Below, in pieces: positions 1 through 16,600 of a stretch of DNA of 64,000 nt (its first letter is position 1; each line of letters begins with the position of its first letter). This DNA comes from Solicoccozyma terricola (taxonomy: Eukaryota; Basidiomycota; Tremellomycetes; Filobasidiales; Piskurozymaceae). A program made the translations under genes and the position numbers. The notes under the pieces were generated by a model that had not been told where the DNA came from, made no database searches, and worked only from the letters and a program-made list of their open reading frames with translations. The DNA lies in assembly GCA_001600875.1 (NCBI GenBank), contig BCLD01000007.1:770238-834237 (forward strand), read 5' to 3'.

Positions 1-84
1 ACGCAAATCGTCTATTTCCGTGGACGAATGGGAGATGGTGAATGGTCGAATAGGGATGGTAGCGGCGGGGAATACGGTCGACAT
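1..84 (-). CDS. 5' end of epoxide-hydrolase-like gene (partial)
   Basis: Read on the minus strand, an ATG at 84 opens 28 codons that run off the left edge without a stop. The peptide carries a stretch (IPIRPFTISHSSTEIDDLR) resembling the start of the epoxide hydrolase N-terminal domain, where a short beta strand leads into a helix beginning with an L/IDDL(K/R) motif. Proteins with this domain are alpha/beta-hydrolases that open epoxides to diols. No catalytic residues are in view, so the assignment rests on this single motif and is tentative. The gene would be divergent from the MYND-finger gene at 1561. Confidence 0.45.
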   Translation of the reverse strand, partial: MSTVFPAATIPIRPFTISHSSTEIDDLR

Positions 85-1560
85 GGTTGGGAGTATATTG
101 ATGCAATAATGTGGGGAAACGACGGAGCAGTAGCCGAAGGTGAAGGGAGGGGAGGTGGAGGTTAATGGGTAGGTACGGTGGAGTTGGGAGTCACGTGACT
201 GCATCACTCTCGGGAACCACCTACACCACATTCATGGTCACAGTTGGTTATGTGTACCTGGCTATTGTCCTAACAGGGGTCGGTTGATGAACACAGACAG
301 TACAGACAGTACTCTCATTGTATTGAGACAGGTATTAGCAGCTTGCCCCCGATCAGAGTAAAAGGAGATCTCGCGGCCGTGCTGCTGGCAAACATGCGAT
401 CGCGACTCCAGCCGCGGCGGACATTCAATTCAATGACGGTATGCCCGGAAAGAAATGATCGCAGTCTCTGGCACTATTTGTATCTCCCGTCGGTTTCCTT
501 CGGATAAGAACGCAGACCTGTCTTTCGCAGAACCTCGCCAAACGACAAAAGTACTCTCAAACCGGTAATCTTCCGCATCAGCACTGGTTGTATCAACGGC
601 TTGAGAGGTCTCGTAAGGGTAATTATATGAAACCAATGATGATCCGGAGTAAATTTGAGCCCAGACCATCCGAAGAAATCATTTCAGTTACCCGTTGATC
701 AAGGAGTCAGCATGCTGTCAGACGACTGGGAGCGCCGCGTTATTTTTCCAAGTTCTGTTACTTTCCCGCGAAATTCCCGTTGGTGGTCATGCTGGCAGTA
801 CGATTGACCTTCCTTGGCACATGCAAAGTAGATAAAATACTTAGGACGTCATGCTTTCCTTGCATACTACTGTCTGGCAGGATACGATACAACCCGCATC
901 AAGGTCCTGGCCACGCTGAAATGCCACGTCATAGCAATTTGTACGTTGTGGCGCCCCTGATTGCTGGATGGGATGAATGGGAATGCCTCGACAACATCAT
1001 ATCGCCGTTCCATCTTCATCCTCCCAACGTCGCATCGTCATTGTCCGTGTCTCTAGCAGCTTAAGTAGCTTGCCCAACGTCCACGGCAGTCGGAAACATC
1101 AGCTCGAGCATACCTCCTTTATATTGCTTGCTTTCATCTGCATCCTTCGTCTTGGTCATCATCTTGTGGTGGCATATTCCACCGTCGCGCGACCTGCAAA
1201 AGTGTCCAACATCAGTGGCTGAATTAGTGGTCGAGGTGAGTACTGGAGTGGATTGTGGTCTCTGGTAGCTAGCAAGGCGGTCTGCCCTCACGGCGGTCCG
1301 ATTTAAAAGCTGGTCGCGCGAGTCCGTCATCGCTGATCGCGCGTCCATTGTTTTCTCCTTGCATATCATCAGCCTCTAACACCCCGTTTTTCGACAAGAA
1401 ACAACCAGTTGTGATCTAAAGACACGAGTGGTGACACGGACGCTACTTCTATTTGATCAGCGGAACGTAATCTGGGCGTCTCCAACGCAGAAGAGAGAAA
1501 GCTCTCGACTCCAACCTCTCTTGGCATCATATCCTTTCATCTCCGTCTCTCGAATCTGCG
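85..1560. other. Intergenic region between divergent genes
   Basis: About 1.5 kb between the start of the left-edge gene and the MYND-finger gene. The open frames here (up to about 100 codons) have no recognisable motif and no splice structure that joins them, so I call none of them. The last 200 bp before 1561 are pyrimidine-rich, as fungal core promoters and leaders often are. Upstream non-coding exons cannot be excluded. Confidence 0.5.
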
Positions 1561-4500
1561 ATGAGGGACTCCAACTACACTTTTCCGATGCAAAATCGGG
1601 TCTGTGTATCGATCACAGCGCAGCTTTACGACAGAAGAGGTGAGTAGGCCCCCCATTTGGAGCTAGAGCATCCGACCGAAGAAGGTACTCGAGCTGACAA
1701 TGTGGCTCATCATCACCAGCTCTTGATACCTCCGCACCATTACCCCTACTCAACTCCCTCACCCATCTCACATACCTTTCCTCCACTTCTCCTCGCATTC
1801 GGGAGATCCTCACCGTCGATGGAGGATTAGAGCGTCTCCTTGAGATTTTACAAGAATCTGCTCTACCTCGTCCACCTTCTCCACCTCCAGATTGGTATAG
1901 TCTACGTGGGCCTACCACCGCTAGCATCCTCACCCAATCCCAGCAAAACTCACTTCGGCATTCGTTGGCATTCCAATGCATCGTCAATATCGGCGTGAGA
2001 GGATCGGAGGCTATTCGGACAAGGGTGGTTGAGAGCGGAGCATTGGACGTCGTAGCTCAGATCATGGAGGTGTGGTTGAAGGGAAAAGGAATGAGCATCG
2101 TTTCTGGACCGCTGGGAAGTCAAGCTGCGGTGGATCGTGCCTCGAGGGAAGGTATTATACCCGGACAGCATCGGTCAAGAGATCGACGACATCGAACGGA
2201 AGAGGAAAGAGAAAAAGATAGGGAAAGAAAAGCGAGACAGGAAGCGAAACTGGCTTCAACCGAGGTGCAAGCAGAGTCTTCAACCCCAGTTCCAAAGCCA
2301 TGCAACGCCAGCGGCCCTGCGACGCAATCAGATGCCCATATTAGGCAACAACTAGAGGCTATTGGATCCACGCAAACCACACCTGCCCAACATGGTGCTG
2401 TGACTTCTGGTATATCGGCTTCCAGGCCTCCCCACACAATGGCAGGTGGTGACTCTGCGACACCGACGATTTCACGGGAAGATTTGGACAGTTTGCAGCT
2501 GTTGCCGATCGATGACCCAACACCTGAACAAGCGGCCAGGATGACTGTCGAGCAGCGAGCTACGATTATTCGACTAAACGCGATCGGTAGATTGGCGGGT
2601 ATGGATCGAGATGACTTGTGGCAAAGTCTCGCGACAGATCCGTTGAGCACCGACCGACTGAGGGACTACTTTCGGCAATTCGGTCTCGATGTGTCCACAC
2701 TCGACATCTTGCGCGCGCAAACTACCCCACTCGTTCGCATACCGACTTCTCGTCTCGCTGCTGATCGTCATACTCACGAAATTCGGAGAATTCAACGTTC
2801 TGCCACAGCTACTGAAGCGGCGGAAGAGGATGTCACGATGGAGGAGGGCGGTGGTTCGACCAATGTGGCCGATGGAACGGTTGGTGCATCATCTCGACGT
2901 GACACCATCACTTCATCGACGGCCATTCCACCACTCGCATCACAAATAGAGGCCATGACCCCTCGAGCTCCATCGGCACCTCTACCAGCCAATTCAGACT
3001 ATTTCCATCCGTCATCTCATGAACAAACCAACGCCATGCCGCAACCTCGACTCATCAGAGCAGAAAATGTGGAGGAAATGGCGATTCTCGATCAGGGCAA
3101 TCAGGTGACGGCAGCAGAGTCGCCGCTAGGCCAAAGCGCATCCAGCTCGACCTCTGCTCTTAGTTTGATGGGTGAAGACGGAGCATTGCCTTCTGGACCA
3201 GAAATCTTTGCCGAAGCCGAGAGCTCGTCCTCGGCGCGAGCTCGAGCTAGGAATATATTCGAAGCGAGATCGGGTTTACTTCCAACAGCTCCGGCTATCG
3301 ACATGTCGAACATCAGCAACACTTCTACACCTGTCGGCACTCCGCCCGTAAGCTACGTAGGACACAGAGATCGGTCCCGCACCATCACGAATGGACAACG
3401 TGATCCTGCTGTTCAACCTACTAGTCGACAAGCTGAATCTGAAGAACCAACTCGAGCGCCAAGCCGCACCGGCGATGCTGACCGACCCATCAGTCGTGCT
3501 GGGACCGAGGACGACGAGTCGGCAGATGGTGACCAAATGGGTGATGCTATGGATGAGCAGATCGGCATTGTTGGCTCGGCAGACGAAGACGATGGCATGA
3601 CAGCGCTGGATACAATGCAACGGGGTATTGGCGGAGACACCATGGAGGCCATCGACGGAGTCGACGCCAATGCTCAGGCTCAAGCCGAGGTCGACTTGGC
3701 CATGGGAGCACCTCCGGGAGCTCCGGGAGCTGCTCAAACCCCACGAATTCCCGAAATGACCCCGAGGCAGGCGTTACGGCCCATCCTACCACCAAATAAC
3801 ACACAGGATCCACGGGACTTTGCAGGAGGTCCAGCCGTTGTCATCGCAGCAGGAGCTCCCAGGAGTTTTTCGGATCTCAGCAACCTAGTCAATGTGCTGG
3901 AAACCACATCAACGACCAACGAATCGACCTACAGCGATGACACTCTTCTCCTCTGCCTGCAACTGCTCGCGTACCTCTCCAAATACCCTCACGTACGAGC
4001 GGCCTTCCATCATCCTCGTCGGCCAATGCATCCCGATGTTCATATTCCCGCCGACGTACCCCTCCCGGATCAACCATTCGTCTCCGAGTCCACCAACATG
4101 TTCTCTTTGGTGGAGCGATTCACTTTCCGCCCTTCACCCCCTGACCCCGATCTCGTCAAGCTGCCGGCTGATATTCAGTACTGGGCTGGTGTCATCATGC
4201 GCAACGCTTGTCGGAAGGACGAATTGCACGGCGGTGTTCGTCAATGCGCCAACATGTCATGTGGCAGACTCGAAACGTTTCCGCGAGAGTTTGCCAAGTG
4301 TCGTCGTTGTCGCAAAGCAAAGTATTGCAGCAAGGAATGTCAAAGCAAAGGGTGGCAAGAGGGGCATCGATTCTGGTTAGTTTGTTTGTCTTTTTGTTTA
4401 CATCACCGTTGCTGATGTTCTGCTGCGGCTCTAGGTGCAACGCTCGCGATGCCGAGCCCGACAATCCAATCGCCGGCACCGTCATCATCCCGTCAGCCGG

Positions 4501-4861
4501 CGCTCGTGCGGTCACAGTAGCTGGCCCTGCTGCAAATGTTGGATGGAACCCCGATCCGGCCTTGGAAGCAGCACGACGTCGGCATCAACGCCTCCGTGAC
4601 AGATCTCATGAGACGCAAGCAGACGTTGACATGAGGCGCAGGACCGATGTCACGCCTGCTGCCATGACACCCCGAATCCAGGACCGTCGTCAACGCTCTA
4701 CGGATTCGGACGCAATGGACATCGACACGGATGCACCACCCGCAGCTCGACGTCTTGAGACGGTGGGAGAGGTCATTCCACCTACTCCAGTGATCCCCCA
4801 CACTCAGATCAGGCAGCAGCCAAGTCTTGCACGCACTTTGCAGTCCACATGGCAACAGTAG
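1561..4861 (+). CDS. MUB1: MYND zinc-finger protein, MUB1/samB family
   Basis: Three exons (1561-1639, 1720-4375, 4435-4861) give 1053 residues. The N-terminus (MRDSNYTFPMQNR) and the following armadillo-like helical segment are typical of Mub1/SamB proteins. The middle (about 190-790) is low-complexity, rich in S, T, E and A, with a charged KDRERKARQE helix. Near 868-912 is a MYND finger with CxxxxC, CRRC, YCSKEC and HRFWC ligands; its last cysteine is created only by splicing the 59-nt intron after TTC-TG. In budding yeast Mub1 joins the E3 ligase Ubr2 to degrade Rpn4 and so sets proteasome gene expression; Aspergillus SamB acts in development and septation. Function here is inferred from the family. 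It ends 82 bp from the convergent nucleoporin gene. Confidence 0.88.
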
Positions 4862-4943
4862 ATGACAATACGCATTGTATATGGTGTGGTGCGAATATAC
4901 ATCCCCCGTCTACCCACAGTATCTGACCAAGCCCGAAGGTTGA

Positions 4944-7900
4944 TTACGGCAAAACTGAGAAATCTGATAGACCAAGACCTCTTCTCTCATGCTGAATTGC
5001 CTTGAGGGCGTCAGCTGCCCGTCTCGCCGAGTCAGCCTCTTTACCAAATGCAAAGACGAGTTGTACGACGCCTTCGTTGGCGAGGTCGAGCACCGTCAGC
5101 CGTATTGCGTTCTGTTGTTGCCAGGGTGACATTGCGTGTACGTTTTTGATAGATATGTTCTGAGCGGCAAAGACAGAGAGTATCAGCTATAGTCAAGCAG
5201 CGCAATGTCTCAATCAACTAACTCGGACCACCCTTCCCGTCGCTGCATTTCGAACAATAAGCCGCCGTGGCAACGATGCATCGGTGTCATCTTCTTTCCC
5301 ACCAGTGCCCTTTACGCGATTCAGCTTCATGTAACACTCTTGTGCATCCGAGTATGTTGCACGGCCGTCCTTGTTCACCCTTTTCAGTAGCTTGACAGGT
5401 CCCTCCCACATAGTCATTTCGTCCTCCTCGCCCTTAGCGGGTCCCGAGGCGATCGAGGATGCAACTAAAGGTGGACTTGGAGGGGCTTCTTCCGCCTCGC
5501 CAGCTATCTCCTCTGCCGGAGCCGGAGTCGAGCCGGAAGATACAGCAGGCGTCGCAGCGGCAGGCTGTCCGAAAGAGAAAGAAGACGCTGACGACGAGCT
5601 GGCGAATGCGGATGGTTTGGGGGCGGTCGAAGTGAAGGAGAAGCCACTACTGACGGGTTTAGGAAGATCGGTAGGGGTACCAAAGGAAACGCTGCTAGCC
5701 GCAGGAGCACCGAAACTGAAAGCGGGTTTGGGAGCATTCTCCGCAGTAGTAGTCGAGGCCACATCTTTGCCAAAGTCAAACGAGCTGGACTTTTGGCCAA
5801 AGGAAAACGCGGGAGATGGGGTAGCTGTGAGGGTATCGCCCTTGGACGTCTGCGTTGACTGCTCGCTGCTCGAAGGTTTGGCTCGATCGGCCGCCTCTAT
5901 ATGACCAAAGGAGAACCCAGTGGATGCAGTTCGAGGTTTCGGTAAGGAGCCGAACCCACCGCTGCTACTTGACCCGGCACCCAGGTTGAAGCTGCCAGGC
6001 GAGAACAGTGCCGGTTTTGACGGAGTGGTGGATGGGATTGTGGAGGGTGATCCGAAGATGCTTCCTCCTGGCTTGACAGTGGGCGTTATTGAAAATATAG
6101 CAGATTTGCGTTTGGAGGCCGAGCTTTCGGTCGAGTCCTCCAGGGGTCGCTTGGGTGTAGAAGTAGATGTATGCGTCTCGGAATCGATTTTTCGCTCAGA
6201 TGACGTGCCGCCAGCCAGGATGTCGCGGACGAATTGCCCAGCAGAGCCTGCTTGTTGTGATGAGGTCGACACAGTGGGAGGGGCCTCCGATATGGCTTGG
6301 ACAGGTCCAGCTTCGAATGGCTTCGGAACGGTCGTTACCTCCTTCTGCGGAGGAGGCGCTGGCTCTTGCACACTCATCTGGACGTCCTCTGTGGTCTTCG
6401 CATTCACACCATTCAGCACCGGTCCATCTCGCTCAACCTCTTTTCCTTTCCGCCGTTTAACCACGTCCAGTCCAGCCTTTGACTGTATCTTCATAAGATG
6501 TGCATCATATTCATCTCTCAAGCGATCCAGCACCTCTCCAAGATCGACGAACGGCTCAGCCCGAACCTTTTGAGTAATCGCTTGCGCCAGAGAGTGATTG
6601 AGACCACGAAGGGAGGTAAGGAATTGGGTATCGTTGGAAACAGGGAAGTCTACTGTTTTGGACGTGGGAGCGGGAGCAGGAGGAGCGGTCGCTTGGGTAG
6701 TTGGGGTGAATGAAGAGGTGGTTGCCGCAGATGGCACCACCTTGACAGGCGCTGAAGAACCAAAAGTAAATCCACCAGAGGGCGGTGGTGGCATACCGTC
6801 GAGCTTGACGGCGGACGGGATGAAACCAGAGCTAGACGAGCTCACTGCAGGTGCAGGTGCACCAGAGCCAAAGGCGAATCCAGCACTGGGTGGCTGCGGC
6901 ATCGCGGAGGATTTTGATGATTCTGCAGGAGCAGGTGTTGTGTTTACTTTCTGGACTGGCTTATCCGCCAGTGGCGGAGTAGCGGTAGATGCCCCTCCAA
7001 ACGAGAACCCGGCGAACGGAGAGCTGGTCGATTTCGATGGCAATCCATTCTGTGCTGTAGAAGGTGCTGAAACTTTGTCGACTTGCTGAGAGGACTCTTC
7101 TGTAGCGGTAGCCGGCTTGACAGCAGCAAAGAGATTGGAGGGTTTTGGCGGGGCAGGAACTGGTTTAACGGAAAACCCTCCAAATGCTGGAGGTTTGGAC
7201 GAATTTACCGGTTCTTCCGCTGATTTTGCTGGTCCCGTAGTGGCTGCAGGAGTACTTGAAGCCGCCGCAGATGAGCCGAATGAGAAACTAGTAAAGGGAG
7301 ATGCCGGTTTAGGAGGTGCTGCAGGTGGCGCTGAGAAAGAGAATCCACCGAATGCTGATACTGGTTTAGGATCAGCTGCTGCTGGGGTTGTGGTGGACGT
7401 AGACACTCCGCCGAAGCTAAAAGCTGGAGCGGCAGAAGTAGCAGTAGGAGCTGAGGAATTTGAGGGAGCGCCGAAGCTGGCGAAAGGGTTCGGAGCAGTT
7501 GATGACTGACAGTGTAGTCATATGGTTAGTCGGATATCGTAGTGGATTCCATGCTACTGGGACCTCACTGATGTAGCAAAAGGGTTTGTAGCCTGTGCAG
7601 ATAATGTTTGTCAACCAAAACACTCAAGGCCGTGGGTTTAATTCACACATACAGGAGCCGGCGAGCTTGATGCAGATGCACCTAGACCTTTGCGCTGGGG
7701 CAATCCTCTTATCCTGTAAAGGCGGCCATCAGTGACAGGCATATCGCTTGTATATACGTCATTTGCTCACCGACGCTCAGCAATAGGAGGAGCTGGAGCA
7801 TCTTGAGAGGTTGACTGGCCCTGCAAGCCGGTCAGAGTCAATATTCAGTTGCATGGAGCTGGATCAGCCGACCGACGTACCTCTCCGTCACTTCCGTCAC

Positions 7901-7952
7901 CCCGCTCCGCATCATCCTTGGTAAGCTGATGTTCAGCTGTTCGCTTTGCCAT
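4944..7952 (-). CDS. NUP2: FG nucleoporin with Ran-binding domain (NUP2/NUP50 type)
   Basis: Six exons on the minus strand (7881-7952, 7771-7820, 7653-7713, 7569-7592, 5223-7505, 4944-5159) give 901 residues in one frame. The N-terminus MAKRTAEHQLTKDDAE and the RRIRGLPQRKGL segment match the importin-alpha-binding N-terminus of Nup50/Nup2. Next come many FG repeats (FSFG, FGGFSF, NPFA) in an S/P/A-rich linker, with one helical segment near 335-395 (LRGLNHSLAQAITQ). The C-terminus (about 770-890: MWEGPVKLLKR ... RLIVRNAATGRV ... VQLVFAFGKEADSA) is a RanBD1 domain. Nup2 sits at the nuclear basket, releases cargo from importin alpha and binds RanGTP. The 24-nt fourth exon encodes only an NPFA repeat. 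Its start is 218 bp from the SGS1 stop. Confidence 0.9.
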
Positions 7953-8170
7953 CCTTGAGTCGAGATGTGCCAAATGTTCAAGACGGATTTACTTTGTATG
8001 GGAATGAATGGCTTTGGACTTGGACGATCAACGATCAACCTTTGCAATTTGGGCGTCAAAATGCCGGCGAACCGCGAAAAAGGTGACAAGAAATAATAAT
8101 TCATGCGGTTGACGGCCATATGGTACCTCCATCACTGCCCTGCGCATATACAACGTCCTTGGAATACTCA

Positions 8171-13282
<5,112 letters not shown>

Positions 13283-13627
13283 CTCGGTCCCTGGGACGTA
13301 GCTGAAGTGAGTGACGACGAGCCCTCCTCCTGCGAACGAAGCTGTGGATGTGTGGAATGCTGTTGAATGCTGGTGGATGCTGTTGGATGCTGTTGAATGG
13401 CGTGTGGTGCGTGGTTTGAAAGGTAAACAAAGGCCAAGTCGCGTCCGTGTCTTCCATCATTTGAGACATGAGCAGTCCATCCGTCAGTTGGTGTTGCGAC
13501 CATTAATATCAGGGAGCGGTGAGAGCAACAGATCGGTCTCATAACAGCTCGCTCGCACAGCCATCTCACACCCTTCCCGTACATTCCACAGCCCAATATC
13601 CATTTCCGCCAGCCAACGAACCCAGCG
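13283..13627. promoter_or_regulatory. Shared bidirectional promoter of SGS1 and RDH54
   Basis: The 345 bp between the two divergent start codons must carry both promoters. It contains an imperfect tandem repeat (units like GGATGCTGTT, about 13,356-13,400) and an AT-rich stretch near 13,500 (cattaatatc). I see no ACGCGT cell-cycle box. Shared control of the two recombination enzymes is an inference from position. Confidence 0.6.
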
Positions 13628-16600
13628 ATGGATCCTCGACTGGTCAAAAAGTTCGTCTCGCCAATCCCAGGTCATCGACATCAAACCGGCAGCTCAGGCT
13701 CTCACATCTCCCTCTCAAAACGCAAATTACCCGACTTTGTCCCTGATTCTAGCTCTGATAATGAAGATGAGCCACCAACAAAACATATCCGAACACCTCA
13801 ACGACCTCCTTACACCTTTGGAGTCGGCGCAAGTCAACCGATAGATGCGGACGATATGCCGAGGGTTGCTTCTACCCAATACGACAGTCCGGTTGTGGTT
13901 GGACCATCGAGAGGTATTCTAGGAAGGTCGATGGGAGGTGGTTTGATGCCAAGAAATGGATATGGAATGGGACCGAGTCGAGTCGAAGAGGTGGAAGAGA
14001 GCTACTGGATGGTGCAATGGTGAGTTTGTTGATCAGCGGGGAAGGTGGTGGACGGTCCTAAAATATCCGGCCTTTGGTCCTGTAGGAGAAAACCCCAGCA
14101 GAGTGAGTAAGCTCCGCTTTTGGAATTGAGTGTTCAAAAATGCTGAGAACCGCTTCGTTACGCTCATAGAAAAGGTACGCTAGATGACCTGAAAAAAATT
14201 TCCTGGCTCGACTGACAACTAAACCCTGTCACGTTGAACCCCATAGCATAGTAAGTTTTGTTCCAACATTCAAGACTATGCACCGACTCACCGATCATCG
14301 AAACCTTGCAGAAACCTGGGATGGCGATGCGGTGCTCGTCATCAGAGGAAACAAATGCGTGATGAAGGATATGGATGGTAGAGAGTAAGGTTTTGCCTGT
14401 TCGTTGCTATTTCACGTTACTGATCAGTCCGGTTATGTAGTATTGCTTCATGTGCGTATAAAGGTGGTAAGCTGAGATCTGGCGATGAGCTAAGGGTCGG
14501 AGGCAAGGAGGTGGGTTATCGCAAAGAGGCGTATGATATTGGGAACAGTCCGAATTCAGACGCTCTCTTCGCTTGTTTCAGGTCGAGATCGATCAAGAGA
14601 TTCCAAGTCAACAGTGGGTTGTTTTCCGTCGTATCTAGTCACTCTTCGTTTCGTGTGTGCTCAATTTACACTACCCCAGATACCTCGATGGTACCTGCTT
14701 TGGCGCGAACTCTACCCAATCCAAGTTCCCTCCTTCCTCCGCTGCAGCAGGTAAACCCTTCCGAGCGCTCTCCGTCAAACCTCTTACTCCGGCGTTCCGT
14801 CAACCTGTGCCATCCGCTTCATTCTTTGCATCTCCAGCTGGGAAGAATATTGCGCCTACGTTGGCCAAGAAACACACGGCAGGTGACCCTAGATATGATC
14901 CCAATGCAGAAGGTGCCCTTGTGATGAAAAGGCCAAGTAAAGAACACGGGATCAAGTGGAACAAGAAGTGAGTGGTGCTCAGCTGGATGGTACAAAATTC
15001 TTTACTAAATCAGGCTCCAACCTACGGCAGAGGACTCCCCATTGTCGACGTCGTAGTCGATCCAGCACTGGCTCATTTTCTCCGACCACATCAAAGAGAA
15101 GGTGTCAAGGTGAGATTCGGCGTCGGTGGCCCAAAAAAAAAAAAAAAAATCGCTTACGGGCGCTGAAACTCTCCCTTGCCGTTGCAGTTTATGTATGAAT
15201 GTGTTATGGGGATGCGCAAGATGGAAGCGACTGGGTGTATTCTCGCGGACGAGATGGGTCTCGGAAAAACACTGCAAACCATCGCTCTGATTCATACATT
15301 GCTTCGTACGTGTGTGTGTGTGATCACCGTTCGATCTCGAGCTTGTACTGAGAACTCAACTTGCATAAAGAGCAAAATCCGTACGGAGGTCCCAGCATTA
15401 ATGGAGTGTAAGTCTACTCACATTGACTTGGTAGACTAGAGATGCTAATGGGCTATGATGTTCGTCAGCGTCGGCAAAGTGCTCGTAGTGTGTCCCGTCT
15501 CATTGGTACAGAATTGGAAGAAGGAGTTCAACAAATGGTCAGTGATTGCTACGCTGGCTATTGGATCCTTCTCACCGTTGTTCATCTGGCAGGCTTGGGA
15601 AGAATCGCGTCGGTGTGTTCGTAGGCGATGGAGACAAGACTCAAATCAAGCAATTCGTTAGTAGGGCTCGAACAATTCCGGGCGCATGTTGTTGGAAGCG
15701 GCTGATTGGCTACTCTTCGGCACTTTCACAGGCCAATAGCAAGAGTCATCAGGTGCTGCTGATCGGGTACGAGAAGGTGAGTTGGCTGCACCGCATTGCG
15801 CGAGATTGCCAAATAAGCTGAACCTCGTCTTTGCAGCTTCGAACAGTCGTGTATGTATTTTTAAGACCTCATCTTCAGACATATGACCGATCGCTAATCC
15901 TCCCTTTACCGGTTGTAGAGAGAATATCAAAACTTGCGTTCCACCTATCGGCCTCATCGTTTGCGACGAAGGTCACCGATTGAAGAGCAAGGACAACAAG
16001 ACGACCAAGATGTTTGACGTTTTGAATACGAAGAGAAGAATCAGTGAGTGGTGTGGCATCATCATCTTGACGAGAAAGCTGACCGAATGCATGACCAGTC
16101 CTGTCGGGCACTCCATTGCAGAATGACTTGGGAGAGTATTGGGCGATGGTGTGTGCCTTCCCAATTCTCTTTCAAACGTGGATTTGTCAACTGATCGCAC
16201 TATGCTTCCCAAGGCGGACTTTTCCTGTCCCGGCCTGCTTGACACGTATCAAGCCTTCAGCAAGATCTATGAGAAGCCAATTCTGAAATCGAGAACACCA
16301 AAGGTATCTGCCAAGGATTTGGAGCTGGGTAAAGCTCGTGCGGAGAAGGTGCGTGGTGGTTGTTGCGATGTGCGGGACTCTATCTGACGTTGCTTTACAG
16401 CTCGCGGAGATCAGTCGTCAATTCGTGTTGCGCAGAACGGCCGACATTTTGTCCCACTATCTTCCGGCGAAAGGTGAGATGCCTGACGATGACCTATGAG
16501 GGTGTCGATCTGATCGCCAGCTTGTCTGCAGACGAATATGTCGTCTTCATAGCTCCATCGTCTCTGCAATTAGCCATATTCGAGAAATTGTTGACGCCGA

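Noticed and set aside
1061..1369. Minus-strand frame of 102 codons in the left intergenic region
   Set aside because: No motif, no conserved start context and no splice partners; it probably lies in promoter or leader sequence.
5371..7509. Long plus-strand open frames across the nucleoporin gene
   Set aside because: They are antisense shadows of the GC-rich FG-repeat exon; the minus-strand reading has FG repeats, a RanBD and consistent splice sites.
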